NCBI GenBank assembly: GCA_026826555.1
Contig: JAKSZT010054006.1
Span: forward strand, 204,593-268,592
Direction: 5' to 3'
DNA: 64,000 bases
Source: Tolypeutes matacus
Lineage: Eukaryota; Chordata; Mammalia; Cingulata; Chlamyphoridae
Numbering within the stretch: position 1 is the stretch's first letter; every line of letters starts with the position of its first letter. The notes under the pieces are model-generated. The model did not search any database, had not been told where the DNA came from, and saw only the letters and a program-made list of their open reading frames with translations. Positions 49,912 through 59,590 of the stretch are shown one piece after another. The position numbers and the translations under genes are program-made.

Positions 49912-51540
49912 CAATGGGTTGAAATTCACACACAACTAAAATATTATTGAATTCTCATCTGGGTAGCTCTGCCATATCCTCTAATGGAACAGCAAAAATC
50001 CCCCATGTACAGGGGCAATGATGAGTGAAGAAGGATGGTCCATTGATGGGCCCTTGATGACTATGCTTGAGAGCCTTTTGCTCTTGAATTTTCAATGTAG
50101 CCTAGTGTTGGAGAGTTCCTAATAGTTGCCTCCTGAGAGCCTCCTTTTTGCTCATATGTGGCCTCTCTCTAAGAAAATCTCAGCAAATAAGTGCATTACC
50201 TTCCCCCAGTGTGGAGCATGACTTGCAGGGATGAAAGTCCCTGGCACTGAGGAATTACTATCAAGACAGGGTGGTTATACAACTAGAAAAAGACCTTGAA
50301 TAAAAGGGGGGAAAAGTAAAGACAAATGAATGTATATAGCTTAGAGATTTCAAAGTAAGTTGTGAGGTCATCAGAAAAGTAAGACTTAAGCATTTCTCAG
50401 CAGTATCTCTTAGACAGCCAATGTAGATTGTACCACAAATAGCGGGGATCCTGAGGGCTCTGTAGACACCCACTACCTACAGTCATAGCAGATAGCTCCA
50501 GGGATTGGTGCCTTGCCAGTGGGCCCTACTTAGGATTTTGTGCTCCCAAGTGTGACAGAGTTGGACTCAAATGTGACTTCTCTACACATACATCTTCTAT
50601 CCCTTTTATTTGAACTTATAGTTGGTGCTTGAGTTGGTAATAGTATGTCCAAGAGACTTTACTATCTGCATTGTCCATGTGCCAGCTGGGCCCTGAAATT
50701 AACTGGAGTTCTAATATCTCTTCTCCAGTTCATTGGACTCACCCAGGACAACTAACAAGGAGATGATGATGGACAACAACCAGCCAAGCAACCTAGAGAG
50801 CCTTCAAATGCAAGCAGGAGTCCCATCCATCTGCCCCATGGGAACAAAGTCCCTCTCAATGAGAGGTGGAATGGGAAACACCATCCCAGAATTGTCAGGA
50901 TAGAGGAATGAAGTATGAACTAAAGTAGTCTTATGGGTATTCTACTATAGATTTATTGTGAGTCTAGCAATGGAAGAACATATATCATTCATGTGGAGGC
51001 AGTGGCCACTAGAGGCTTTGAGAACAGAAAGAGGTAAATACAAGTGGAATATGGGGGAATTTTGGGGAATTGGGAATTTCCCTGGATAACATTAAAATTA
51101 CAGATACAGACCATTGAATATCTTGTCATAATCTACAAAATTGTGTGGGAGACAGTGTAACTAACACTGTAAACTATGCTAAGTGGAAATATTCTAAAAT
51201 GTTTTTGTCAATTGTTACTAATGTACCACACTAATGAAAGATGTTCTTTTTTTTTTTTTTTTTTTTTTAGCTTTGCACATACATCTTTTATTGAACATTT
51301 TAAAAACACCATATTTAGCAAGAGAGCAATATTGCCTGGCAATAGAGACTAATAATTGGGAATGTGAGCCACACAGGAATATTGGAGGTAGAGAGTTAAC
51401 TGGAATTGACCTTATGATGGAAAGCTCAAGACAAAAAGGCTCTTCAGTGAGATAATCCATATATTTAAGCGGGGAATAAAGGGATCCTTTATAATTTTAT
51501 GTAAAGTTTATGTGATCTAAATGCTTTTAAAAAATTATAA
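49912..51540 (+). repeat. Repeat R, long copy with retrocopy inside
   Basis: The landmarks AGCAAAAATCCCCCATGTAC, GTGGCCTCTCTCTAAG, CCCAGTGTGGAGCATGACTT, CCAGTTCATTGGACTCACCC, GATGATGATGGACAACAACC and CATCTGCCCCATGGGAAC match the other R copies. The 3' part is interrupted by a poly-T-led retrocopy at 51249. It ends in GTGATCTAAATGCTTTTAAA and an A-rich stretch. It lies tail-to-head before the next L1. Confidence 0.72.
51249..51455 (-). pseudogene. Short processed retrocopy (mRNA 3' end) of unknown gene
   Basis: A run of more than 20 T (51249-51270) is followed on the minus strand, reading toward it, by a polyadenylation signal (CAATAAAAGATGTATGTGC just before the A tail). That is the expected spacing for an mRNA 3' end. 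The ~190-base body is found nowhere else in the window and interrupts repeat R between AATGAAAGATGTTC and the R tail. It is 5'-truncated, with no coding part recognised, so the parent gene is unknown. Confidence 0.6.
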
Positions 51541-54479
51541 AAACATAACAAAACAAAAATGAAATGTTTACATCCATTAAAAAAAGATTATTAGATAGAG
51601 CCTATCCTGCACTGGAGTCCCAAGATATCTCATGAGCTCTTCCGTGGCTGGAATTAGAAGCCCCACTTCCCAAAAAATAGGGGAGGAACAGATGGTTGGG
51701 CACCAACTTCAGCTACTTATTAGTAAATTCAGCAGGCTAAAGTATAATCCTAAGAACAGCTAAAGTTTGAATCTGTCCAAGTCAGAAAGAGGCCAGTAGC
51801 TGCCATTTTGATGCCAACTGCAGCATGAAGGGAAACTCAGCTGACTGAAAATCACAGTGATAGTAAAGACTAGTTTCTTTCACCCAGATTGGCCTGCAGC
51901 CCTAGCCTAAGCTTCAGCCAAACTTTTACCAGGGAGGAAGCTTGTTAGCCCTGAACTAGCCTATCCAAGTAGATGCAGGTACATTTAACTGGCACAGACA
52001 GAATAATCTGAAGTATACTAGGGCAGCTGTGGTTATTTGGACCTGCACTACACACATTCCTGTCCACATCTGAAGCTCCATCTCCACTCCAGGCAGGTGA
52101 GAAAGGGGCATGAAGCTATATCAGTCTCTCTGTGCAACGACAGCTTAGTCCTCCATGACTTGGATTATTCCTCACAGTTGTGGCTCTCTCCCTCCCATGG
52201 CAAAGGAGAAAGTTGGGAGAAGCTTCATTTTTCCTTGGGGCCATGAGGGCAGCTTGAGCCACATGGTTTATAACACCAATAACAGCTTTGGCTCCTACTA
52301 CCCAGGAAGACCTAAACTAAAGAAAAAACTGCACTCAGAATAAATACTCTAATAAGTCAGACGTCAAGACACTAAGAAAAAATTACAATCCACAACAAGA
52401 AACAGGAAGATATGGCCCAATTAAAGAACAAGAAAAGCCTCCAGATGACAAAAAGGATTTGAGAAAACTAATCATAGATGGTCAAACAAATCTCCTCAAT
52501 AAATGCAATGAGATGGCTAAAGATGTTAAGGATACTAAGACGACATTGGATGAGCACAAAGAAGAATTTGAAAACATACATATAAAAATAGCAGAACTTA
52601 TGTTAATGAAAGTTACACTAAATGAAATTAAAAATAGACTAGAATCATATAATAGCAGATTCGAGTAGGCGGAAGAAAGGATTGGTGAGCTTAAAGTAAT
52701 GGCCTCTGAAAATGACCATACAAAAGAACAGATGAAAAATTGTAAAAACTTGCACAATTTCTCAGGGAATTAAACAAAAGCAAGAGATGTGCAAACATTT
52801 GTGTCATGGTTGTCCCAGAAAGAGAAAAGAAGGGAAAGGGAGCAAAAGGAATATTTGAAGATATAATGTTATAGAAAATTTCCCAACCCTATTAAAGTAC
52901 ATAGATATCCATGTCCAAGAAACACTACATACTCCCATCTGAAAAAATCTGAATAGACCAATTCTGAGACACATACTAATCAGAATGTCAAATGCCAAAG
53001 ACAAAGAGAGAATTCTGACAGCAGCAGGAGAAAAGCAATGAATGCAAGAGATACCCAATCAGATTAAGTGCTTATTTCTTACCAGAAACAATGGAGGTAA
53101 GAAGACAGTGGTATAATATATTTAAGATACTGCAAGAGAAAAATTTCCAGCCCAGAATCTTATATCCAGCAAAATTGTCTTTCAAAATTGAGGGTGAGTT
53201 TAGAATATTCACAGATAAACAGAAAATGAGAGTTTTTAACCAAGGGACCTGCTTTGCAGGAAATACTAAAAGGTGTGCTACAGCCTGAAAACAAGGCAGA
53301 ATATAGAGGCCTGGAAGAGAGTCTAGAAATAATTATATTAATAAAAGTAACTAAAAGTGTAAGAAAAGTGGGGAAAATAAAATATGACAGATAAAACCTA
53401 AATATTCAGGAATAAACTTAACCAACAACGTAAAACACTTGTATTCAGAAATCTACAACTCATTGTTGAAAGAAACAATTTAAAAAGACCTAAATAATTG
53501 GAAGAACATTCTATGTTCCTGGATTAGAAGACTAAATATCACTAAAACGTCAATTCTACTCAAATTGATAAATACATTCAATGCAATCCCGATAAAAATT
53601 CCACCACCATTTTTTAAATAAATGGAAAACATTCTTATCAAAGTTATTTGGGAAGGAAAGGTGTCCTGAATAAGCAAGAAATGTCTTAAGAAGGAAAATC
53701 AAAATTGGAGGACTCTCATTTCCAGACTTAAATCATATTACCTAGCTACAGTGTTAAAAACAGCATGGAACTGACATAAAGACAGACATATAGACCACAT
53801 CTATAGTCAAGTGGTTTTCAACTAGCCTGTCAAAACTACCCATCTCAGGCAGAACAGTCCATTTAACCAAAGGTGCTGAGAAAACTGTATATCCATACCA
53901 AAACAAGGAAAGACACCATCTATCTCACACCTTCTACAAAAATTAATTCAAAATGAATCAAAATCCTAAATATAAAAGCAAGAACCATAAAGCTTCTAGA
54001 AATAAATGTAGGAAAATATCTTCCAGACCTGGTGGTATTTGGTGTATTCTTAAAGGAGATAAGGGGATGACTGAGAAGGACTACTGATATTTCATGTATG
54101 TAGAAGTTTTAATTAGCTTTACTATAAAAGTTTGGAAATGTACAGACTTGGTGGTAACTCATTATAGTGAGAAACAGCTGGTTTATAAATGGGGATGTGG
54201 CTGAAAATGGTAGTCTAGGGATGTAAATGCCAACTGACAAAAAGCTAGAGAATAATCTAGGGACAGAGTAGCACAATAAACCCAGAGGTGGATGAGAATT
54301 GTGGTTGATGATACAGATGGAAGAATGAGTTTTGTGAGCTAGAGCAGTTGTACATCACTATTGCAGGGTGGTTGGAATGTTGAGAAGCATGGGAAAAATA
54401 CAACTGGAGTGACCTATGGACTGTGGCTAACAGTAATAATGTAATATTCTTGCATCTATGCCAAAGATTTACTGTGTTG

Positions 54480-55100
54480 ATAATGGAGGAGTATGGAATA
54501 TGTGTGCCAAAGGTATACTATAGACTTGGCATTAATTGGGTGATATTATCTCATAATCTGTAACAAGTGTTCCACCACAGTATGGTGTGTTGATAAGGGG
54601 GTGTTGTTTGGGAATTCTGCACATGTGTACTATTGTTTTGTAAGCTTACAACTCCTGTTATAAAAATGTATTTTAAAAATTATAATAAGGTGGTTTGGGA
54701 GAAAATACTCCAAATGTAAGTTAAGTACTATAATTAGTAGTAAGATTTTGACAAAATTCTTTCATAATTTGTAACAAGTGTTTCACAAAAATGCAAAGTG
54801 TTGGTGGACAGTAGATGTATGGGACACTTGTATGATGTTATGAAATTTGCGTTCTAGGATCACAACTTTTACTATTCACTTATTGTTTATGTATGTTCAT
54901 TTATAAGTAATATAAAAATAATAATCATAATAGCATGGGTTGTGGGGGAAATACTTTGGTTAGTAGTAATATTTTGAGGATGTTCTTTAATTATTAGATA
55001 AAAATATTTCACAACAATGCAAGGTATTGGTGTTAGGATAAGGTATGAGAGTCCTGTGTGGTGCTATATGTTATTTTGTAAGTTCACAACTATTCCTATA
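54480..55100 (+). repeat. Tandem ~210-226 bp units in an L1 3' UTR
   Basis: Equivalent positions recur at about 54570, 54781 and 55007 (TTTCAC/TTCCAC after TAACAAGTGT or its decayed form). Each is followed by a ...TGTTGGTG...or ...GTGTTGATAAG... segment and by ...GT.A....CACAACT... The third unit is completed after the retrovirus at 58363. Units have diverged from each other. Confidence 0.65.
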
Positions 55101-55205
55101 TGTTGGAGGCAGCCAGAAAAATGTGAGGCTAAAATGGCCGACTAACAAATAAAAACTAGCCTGATCCTATATTTAGCCTTCTTTGAAAAAATAGCTTACC
55201 CTGTT

Positions 55206-55243
55206 CCCGCGCCCACGAAACTTTCCCGTGCCCACGAAACCTT
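55206..55243 (+). promoter_or_regulatory. Tandem 19-bp repeat in LTR U3
   Basis: CCCGCGCCCACGAAACTTT followed directly by a copy with three changes. It is preserved in the 3' LTR near 58067-58105. Its position upstream of the TATA box would suit an enhancer-type repeat. No factor is assigned. Confidence 0.55.
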
Positions 55244-55357
55244 CCCACCTTCGACAGATAACAAACCCTCCCTAACAACCAACTGTGCCCAATCCCCGCC
55301 TAACACGTACTCCCTCCTTTTCCACGCCCTGGCTCCGATTCCACCCCTTACCTAGCT

Positions 55358-55386
55358 TATAAAAGGATGTGCACTTGCTCAATAAA
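55358..55386 (+). promoter_or_regulatory. LTR core promoter and polyadenylation signal
   Basis: TATAAAA at 55358-55364 and AATAAA at 55381-55386. The 3' LTR has the same pair at 58219-58225 and 58242-58247. Confidence 0.75.
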
Positions 55387-55501
55387 GACCCCCCCTACAT
55401 ACTCACCTCATCTCCGCAATAATTCTTTCCCTCGCCGTCAAGGCCCCCGGGAACGCCGACTACCTCCCGGTGCTCCCCCCTCATCCTGCCCATACAACAA
55501 C

Positions 55502-55519
55502 TGGCACCCAACGTGGGGC
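55502..55519 (+). other. Primer binding site, lysine tRNA type
   Basis: TGGCACCCAACGTGGGGC begins two bases after the LTR end. It matches, with one change (A for G at position 5), the site complementary to tRNA-Lys1,2 used by type D and other betaretroviruses. Gammaretroviruses usually use proline tRNA. Confidence 0.8.
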
Positions 55520-55557
55520 TCGATCGTCTGCCGCTGGCCGGTAACCTCCGCGAACGG

Positions 55558-55562
55558 GTAAG
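55558..55562 (+). promoter_or_regulatory. Candidate major splice donor of the provirus
   Basis: CGGGTAAGG in the leader fits a 5' splice site. CCCTTAG at 55604-55610, ahead of env, could act as an acceptor. Because the donor is still followed by intron-like bases, the lack of gag-pol is better explained by deletion than by copying a spliced env mRNA at this junction. Confidence 0.4.
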
Positions 55563-55672
55563 GACTACGTCTGCCTTGTTCTATAACTTGGCAGACCCCT
55601 ATTCCCTTAGGTACCTCTCTCTCTCCAACTCGGCTTCTTTGCCCCCGGGGTACCCCCTCCCTCTTCCTCCTT

Positions 55673-57482
55673 ATGAGCTTTAGGCACTTTGTCCCCTGGT
55701 TCCCTTTCTTTTTCCTCCTTCCATTTATCTTGCTCTTTTCTCTTAGCCTCCTCTACCATTTTTGTCCCCAACTCTCCTCTTCCCTCGTTACGGCTGGAGC
55801 GCTGCTCCAAATCGGGACTCCTACCTTACCTTCAAAACTGCAAATAACACCCGATGGGATATAATTGTCCTCACTGTTAAAGACCCTTCCAAAACTGCCT
55901 GGCTAGAGAGCTGTACATACGGCCTTCGGCTATACATGGAAAGCTATGATTACGGCAGCCTTTTCATAATACAAAAGAGGGCCACCACCCCCGCTGTTCC
56001 AATTTCCGTTGGCCCCAACCCAGTCCTCAACCCTCCCTCTATTCTTGCATTCCCTAACAATCAGTCTTCTAACTCCAGCGCCGCCCCTCTTACCCCACTA
56101 CCCCCGTTACGAATCTACAACCCGCTTCTGACCTTAGTTAACGCCTCCTTCTCCACTCTTAATTCCTCCTATCCCAACCTTACCGCTAGCTGTTGGCTGT
56201 GCCTTTCCTCCTTAATGCCTTACTACGAGGCTATAGCCACTAACGCCTCCTATCAATCTTCCTCAGAAAACAATCCTCTGTCTTGCAACTGGAACCAAAC
56301 TCAGATAACAGTCCAGTCTGTCTCTCAGAGCGGGCTCTGTATCACTAAAATCGGAGGCACTGTTATTCCCTCCATGAAAACCCTCTGCAACCATACAACT
56401 ACCCCTAACACGACCGCAAGATTTCTCTTACCCGACAATAACACACAATGGATCTGTTCCTCCACAGGCCTTACCCCATACCTTAATGTTTGTACCCTCA
56501 ACTCCACCAACGAAACCTGTGTGCTTGCTGTAATACTCCCCCGCATTATCTACCATACCAAAACCAGTTTTTTGATTCCTGGCAGCGTCATCTCCTACCA
56601 ACCTACATACAAAAAAGGGAACCTATCACCGTCATTACAATTGCCACACTTTTAGGTCTTGCAGGAGCTGGCACCGGAATTGCAGCCCTAACCTTACACA
56701 ATAATGCCCTTTCCTCTCTCAGGTCAGCCATCGACGAAGATATCGCCCATCTTGAAACAGCCATTAACCACCTACAAAAATCTCTTACATCCCTCTCCGA
56801 AATAGTCCTTCAAAACCACAGAGGGCTAGACCTCCTCTTTCTCAAAGAAGGAGGCCTCTGTGCTGCCCTGGGTGAAGAATGCTGTTTCTATGCTAATCAC
56901 TCGGGCCTCGTCCAAGACAATTTAGCCCAAGTAAGAGCCGGGCTAGAAAAACGTAAAAAGGAGAGAGAAGCCCAGGGGGGAGGTCTCTCCTGGGGATTCC
57001 AAGGATTCCTCCCCTACATTCTCCCTATTCTAGGCCCCCTAATCATCCTTCTCGTCACACTGGCAGTCGGACCATGGGCCATCAAAAGGATCGTCCAACT
57101 CGCAAAAGATCAAGCTAATGCCATTTTCACCTCATTTGTACAGGTCCACTACCAGCGGCTCGCCACCGCCGAGGAAACCCCCACACCCGTTCCTCCCGCA
57201 GCACCCTCCCCTCATCCTCTTGGCCCACCTCTGCCCATTCTCCCCACAGGAGTTCTGCACCGCCTGTTACCTCGGGTCCTCCTGCTGCCCTCGCCCTCAA
57301 GCAAATCCAGCTATAAACACCCGCCCACAACGCCGTCCACTCCTGCTTCCTCCAGTCCGAGACCTCGCCTCCAAAACATCGTTCACCCTAAGCCCCACCG
57401 CTATAGCCGCGGCTCTCCAAAACTAAGCAGCCACTCACCTGTTCCATCACCCTTAGTCCGGGCTCCTTTCCAAAGCTGCTAA
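55673..57482 (+). pseudogene. env: Retroviral env (gamma/type D class), broken by two frame changes
   Basis: Surface and transmembrane envelope glycoprotein. From ATG 55673 a hydrophobic signal peptide (FFFLLPFILLFSLSLL) is read. A frame change between about 55750 and 55830 leads into the SU frame, open from 55747 to 56655. SU has many NxS/T sites and the disulfide-exchange motif CWLC at 56191-56202. A second frame change near 56600-56640 leads to TM, open to 57482. TM has a fusion-peptide-like stretch (LLGLAGAGTGIAAL), the immunosuppressive-type region (LQNHRGLDLLFLKEGGL) with CX6CC (CAALGEECC), a membrane span (PYILPILGPLIILLVTLAV) and a tail of ~130 residues. CWLC with CX6CC is the covalent SU-TM class shared by gammaretroviruses, type D betaretroviruses and several syncytins. 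As read, no single frame makes Env. Confidence 0.9.
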
Positions 57483-57947
57483 CTCATAAAAAGGTAAGGC
57501 AGGCTAAAGTCTGGCCAACAAACATAACCGCGTTGTTTCTGCCCTCCATAGTAACAACACCCTCCAACCCTCCCCGCCTTTAAGCAGCTGAGTGCGAGGC
57601 AAAGCACTGCAAGAGATGGTTAAAAGTGAGTACAACCTAACTGTTCTCTGAGAAGCACGCCTCATTAGCACAAGGGCTCATTCTAACTGAGCAAAATGCT
57701 CAATAAAACATTGGGCTGGCTAGCCAATGACGGGCAACTGGACTGACCCATCAATCAACCTAAGACAGGGACATGGCCTTCTGCTGCCATGTTTCCCAAT
57801 GACAGGTAAGACTGATAGGGTACAGCCCCGACCTAAGACAGGCACAGACCCTCCTTCGCAAATAGCACATTTGCAGATATGAGCACCCTTCCACAATGAG
57901 GCCTCTACTTCCCTCAGCTAGCTATACAATATAAGGCTCAAATAAAA
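57483..57947 (+). other. Non-coding segment between env and 3' LTR
   Basis: About 465 bases, unusual because in simple retroviruses env nearly reaches or overlaps the 3' LTR. It includes two related segments with CCTAAGACAGG (near 57760 and 57833). No coding frame of note. It may be an RNA export or packaging element, or captured sequence. Confidence 0.45.
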
Positions 57948-57961
57948 CAAAAAGGAGGAGA
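57948..57961 (+). other. Polypurine tract
   Basis: AAAAAGGAGGAGA lies immediately before the TG of the 3' LTR, as required for plus-strand priming. Confidence 0.85.
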
Positions 57962-58356
57962 TGTTGGAGGCAGCCAGAAAAATGTGAGGCTAAAATGGCC
58001 GACTAACAACTAAAAACTAGCCTGATCCTATATTTAGCCTTCTTTGAAAAAATAGCTTACCCTGTTCCCGCGCCCACGAAACTTTCCCGTGCCCACGAAA
58101 CCTTCCCGCCTTCGACAGATAACAAACCCTCCCTAACAACCAACTGTGCCCAATCCCCGCCTAACACATACTCCCTCCTTTTCCACGCCCTGGCTCCGAT
58201 TCTACCCCTTACCTAGCTTATAAAAGGATGTGCACTTGCTCAATAAAGACCCCCCCTGCATACTCACCTCGTCTCCGCAATAATTCCCTCACCATCAAGG
58301 CCCCCGGGAACGCCGACTACCTCCCGGCGCAACCCCCTCATCCTGCCCGTACAACA
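57962..58356 (+). repeat. 3' LTR
   Basis: 395 bp, from TGTTGGAGGC to ACAACA. It differs from the 5' LTR by about 12 substitutions and a 4-base gap near 58281. TATA box at 58219-58225 and AATAAA at 58242-58247. Confidence 0.95.
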
Positions 58357-59590
58357 CCTATACAGTTATTCTTTATGTAAGTTCATCTATGCATGATATA
58401 CTTCAATAAATTTTAAAAAAGATAATTAGATTATTATTTCAAAACTAGCATTTATGGATATTTTGTTCTGAGAAAAAAATCTGAATTTCTCACAAATACT
58501 TGTGTTTGTTGAAATAAAACTTTATTATAACTATTTAATCTCATCATAATTTGTTAATTTATTATTGGAAAATATTTTTCAAATCTGTGCAATTTCTAAG
58601 ACACATGGACATTCTATAAGATATTGAACATTTGTAGTTTTCATTTTGAAGGTAATAGAAATAATTAAGTTAAGCATACTTTGGATCAAGATGTGTGTAA
58701 TATATTGTTTGATTCAAAAAATTTTTTTTCATGTATCCATTACATTTAATTGAGAAATGTATATATTTATTCATCTGTGTTTACTTTTTAATTTTTGTTT
58801 ATGTTTTCAATTATTAAATGTACAAAATAGAGTTAAAAAATGTGTCAGTATGAGTATTTTCCTTTGTGATTACAGTCCCATTGTCACTAAGTAGTTATCA
58901 TAAGTGGAGGCTCCTGATCTGGCACTGAACTTTTCACTGGGGTTTCCAGTCTCCCAGACATTTCAATGGAGTCATGCATACTGGTCACCTGACACTATAC
59001 ATTTTTATGTCTATAGTTAAAGCATAATTATTAGTAACAACTCCTTTTATGGTCAAAGCTGCTCAGGTTGGATAATAAATTATATGAATGATCTGCTATT
59101 TAGCAATAATAGCTTTTCACTACTAAGTGAAGAGGACTTGCAGTATAGCATATACATGGCACATGTTATTATAGTTATTGAAATATTGTGATATTTAAAA
59201 TTGATCTCACTAAAATAGCTTTAGGAAAATCTTCCCAATTTTTCTATGTGTTTTTTCTTTAAAAAATAATGTTATTATTTAGACCCTACATAAATAATTT
59301 TTGGTGTTTATTTTGTTGCAATGTAAACATGAAAGCATGGATTAAGTTCCTAAATATATTTCTGAATCTCTGATGCCCCACATGTAAGAAATACAGATAA
59401 AGATGTAAGAAATATAGATAAAGAGAGAAAAAAGTAGCTCAAGGTAAATTATAAAATTAATATACTAATGCTAGTGTCTACATTTATTTTTTTCTTATAT
59501 CAGAGTTCATGCTTTAATAAATGAGATAAAACAAACATCTCTTAAACAGGGTGTGGAATGAGCAGCAGAATGCTTTTTAAATCATTTGCT

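Larger units (their letters stand above)
55101..55499 (+). repeat. 5' LTR
   Basis: Begins TGTTGGAGGC and ends ...ACAACA. A TATA box TATAAAA lies at 55358-55364 and the polyadenylation signal AATAAA at 55381-55386, only 17 bases downstream, which implies a very short R region start. Two tandem 19-bp units with CCCACGAAAC are at 55206-55224 and 55225-55243. Total 399 bp. Confidence 0.95.
55101..58356 (+). mobile_element. Endogenous retrovirus, env-only provirus with two LTRs
   Basis: 5' LTR 55101-55499, primer site 55502-55519, short leader, env 55673-57482, ~480 bp of non-coding sequence, polypurine tract, and 3' LTR 57962-58356. The six bases CCTATA immediately before and after (55095-55100, 58357-58362) are a target-site duplication, so this is an original integration. 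No gag, protease, pol or integrase sequence is present between leader and env. Base composition is far richer in GC than the surroundings. LTRs differ at about 12 positions plus a 4-base gap in ~395. At neutral mammalian rates that suggests an age in the order of several million years. Confidence 0.95.
51590..58412 (+). mobile_element. LINE-1, plus strand, internally deleted, host of the ERV
   Basis: Related to the L1 at 10107. The 5' UTR enters at about 51595 (5'-truncated). ORF1 remnants lie at 52340-53340, with the coiled coil at 52459-52668 and EVRRQWYNIFKILQEK near 53095. Near 53405 the sequence jumps to late ORF2, omitting about 2.3 kb of endonuclease and RT. Near 54050 it jumps again into the 3' UTR. 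The 3' UTR has tandem ~210-226 bp units, and the retrovirus interrupts the third (55101-58356). The element ends in ATAAATTTTAAAAAA at 58412. The sequence AAAAGATAATTAGA then repeats that at the left edge of the whole composite near 47548. Confidence 0.82.

Noticed and set aside
53395..53410. Spliced L1 (GT-AG intron removal) as cause of the internal deletion
   Set aside because: The corresponding place in the related L1 near 12915 shows no GT donor, and that near 15224 shows no clear pyrimidine tract and AG at the join.
57118..57426. 102-codon open frame as an accessory retroviral gene
   Set aside because: It overlaps the TM tail in another frame. Proline-rich composition without stops explains both frames, and no start context or motif supports it.
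55101..58356. Provirus as a retrotransposed spliced env mRNA
   Set aside because: It has two full LTRs with a target duplication, and the leader splice donor is still followed by unspliced sequence, so it integrated as a provirus.
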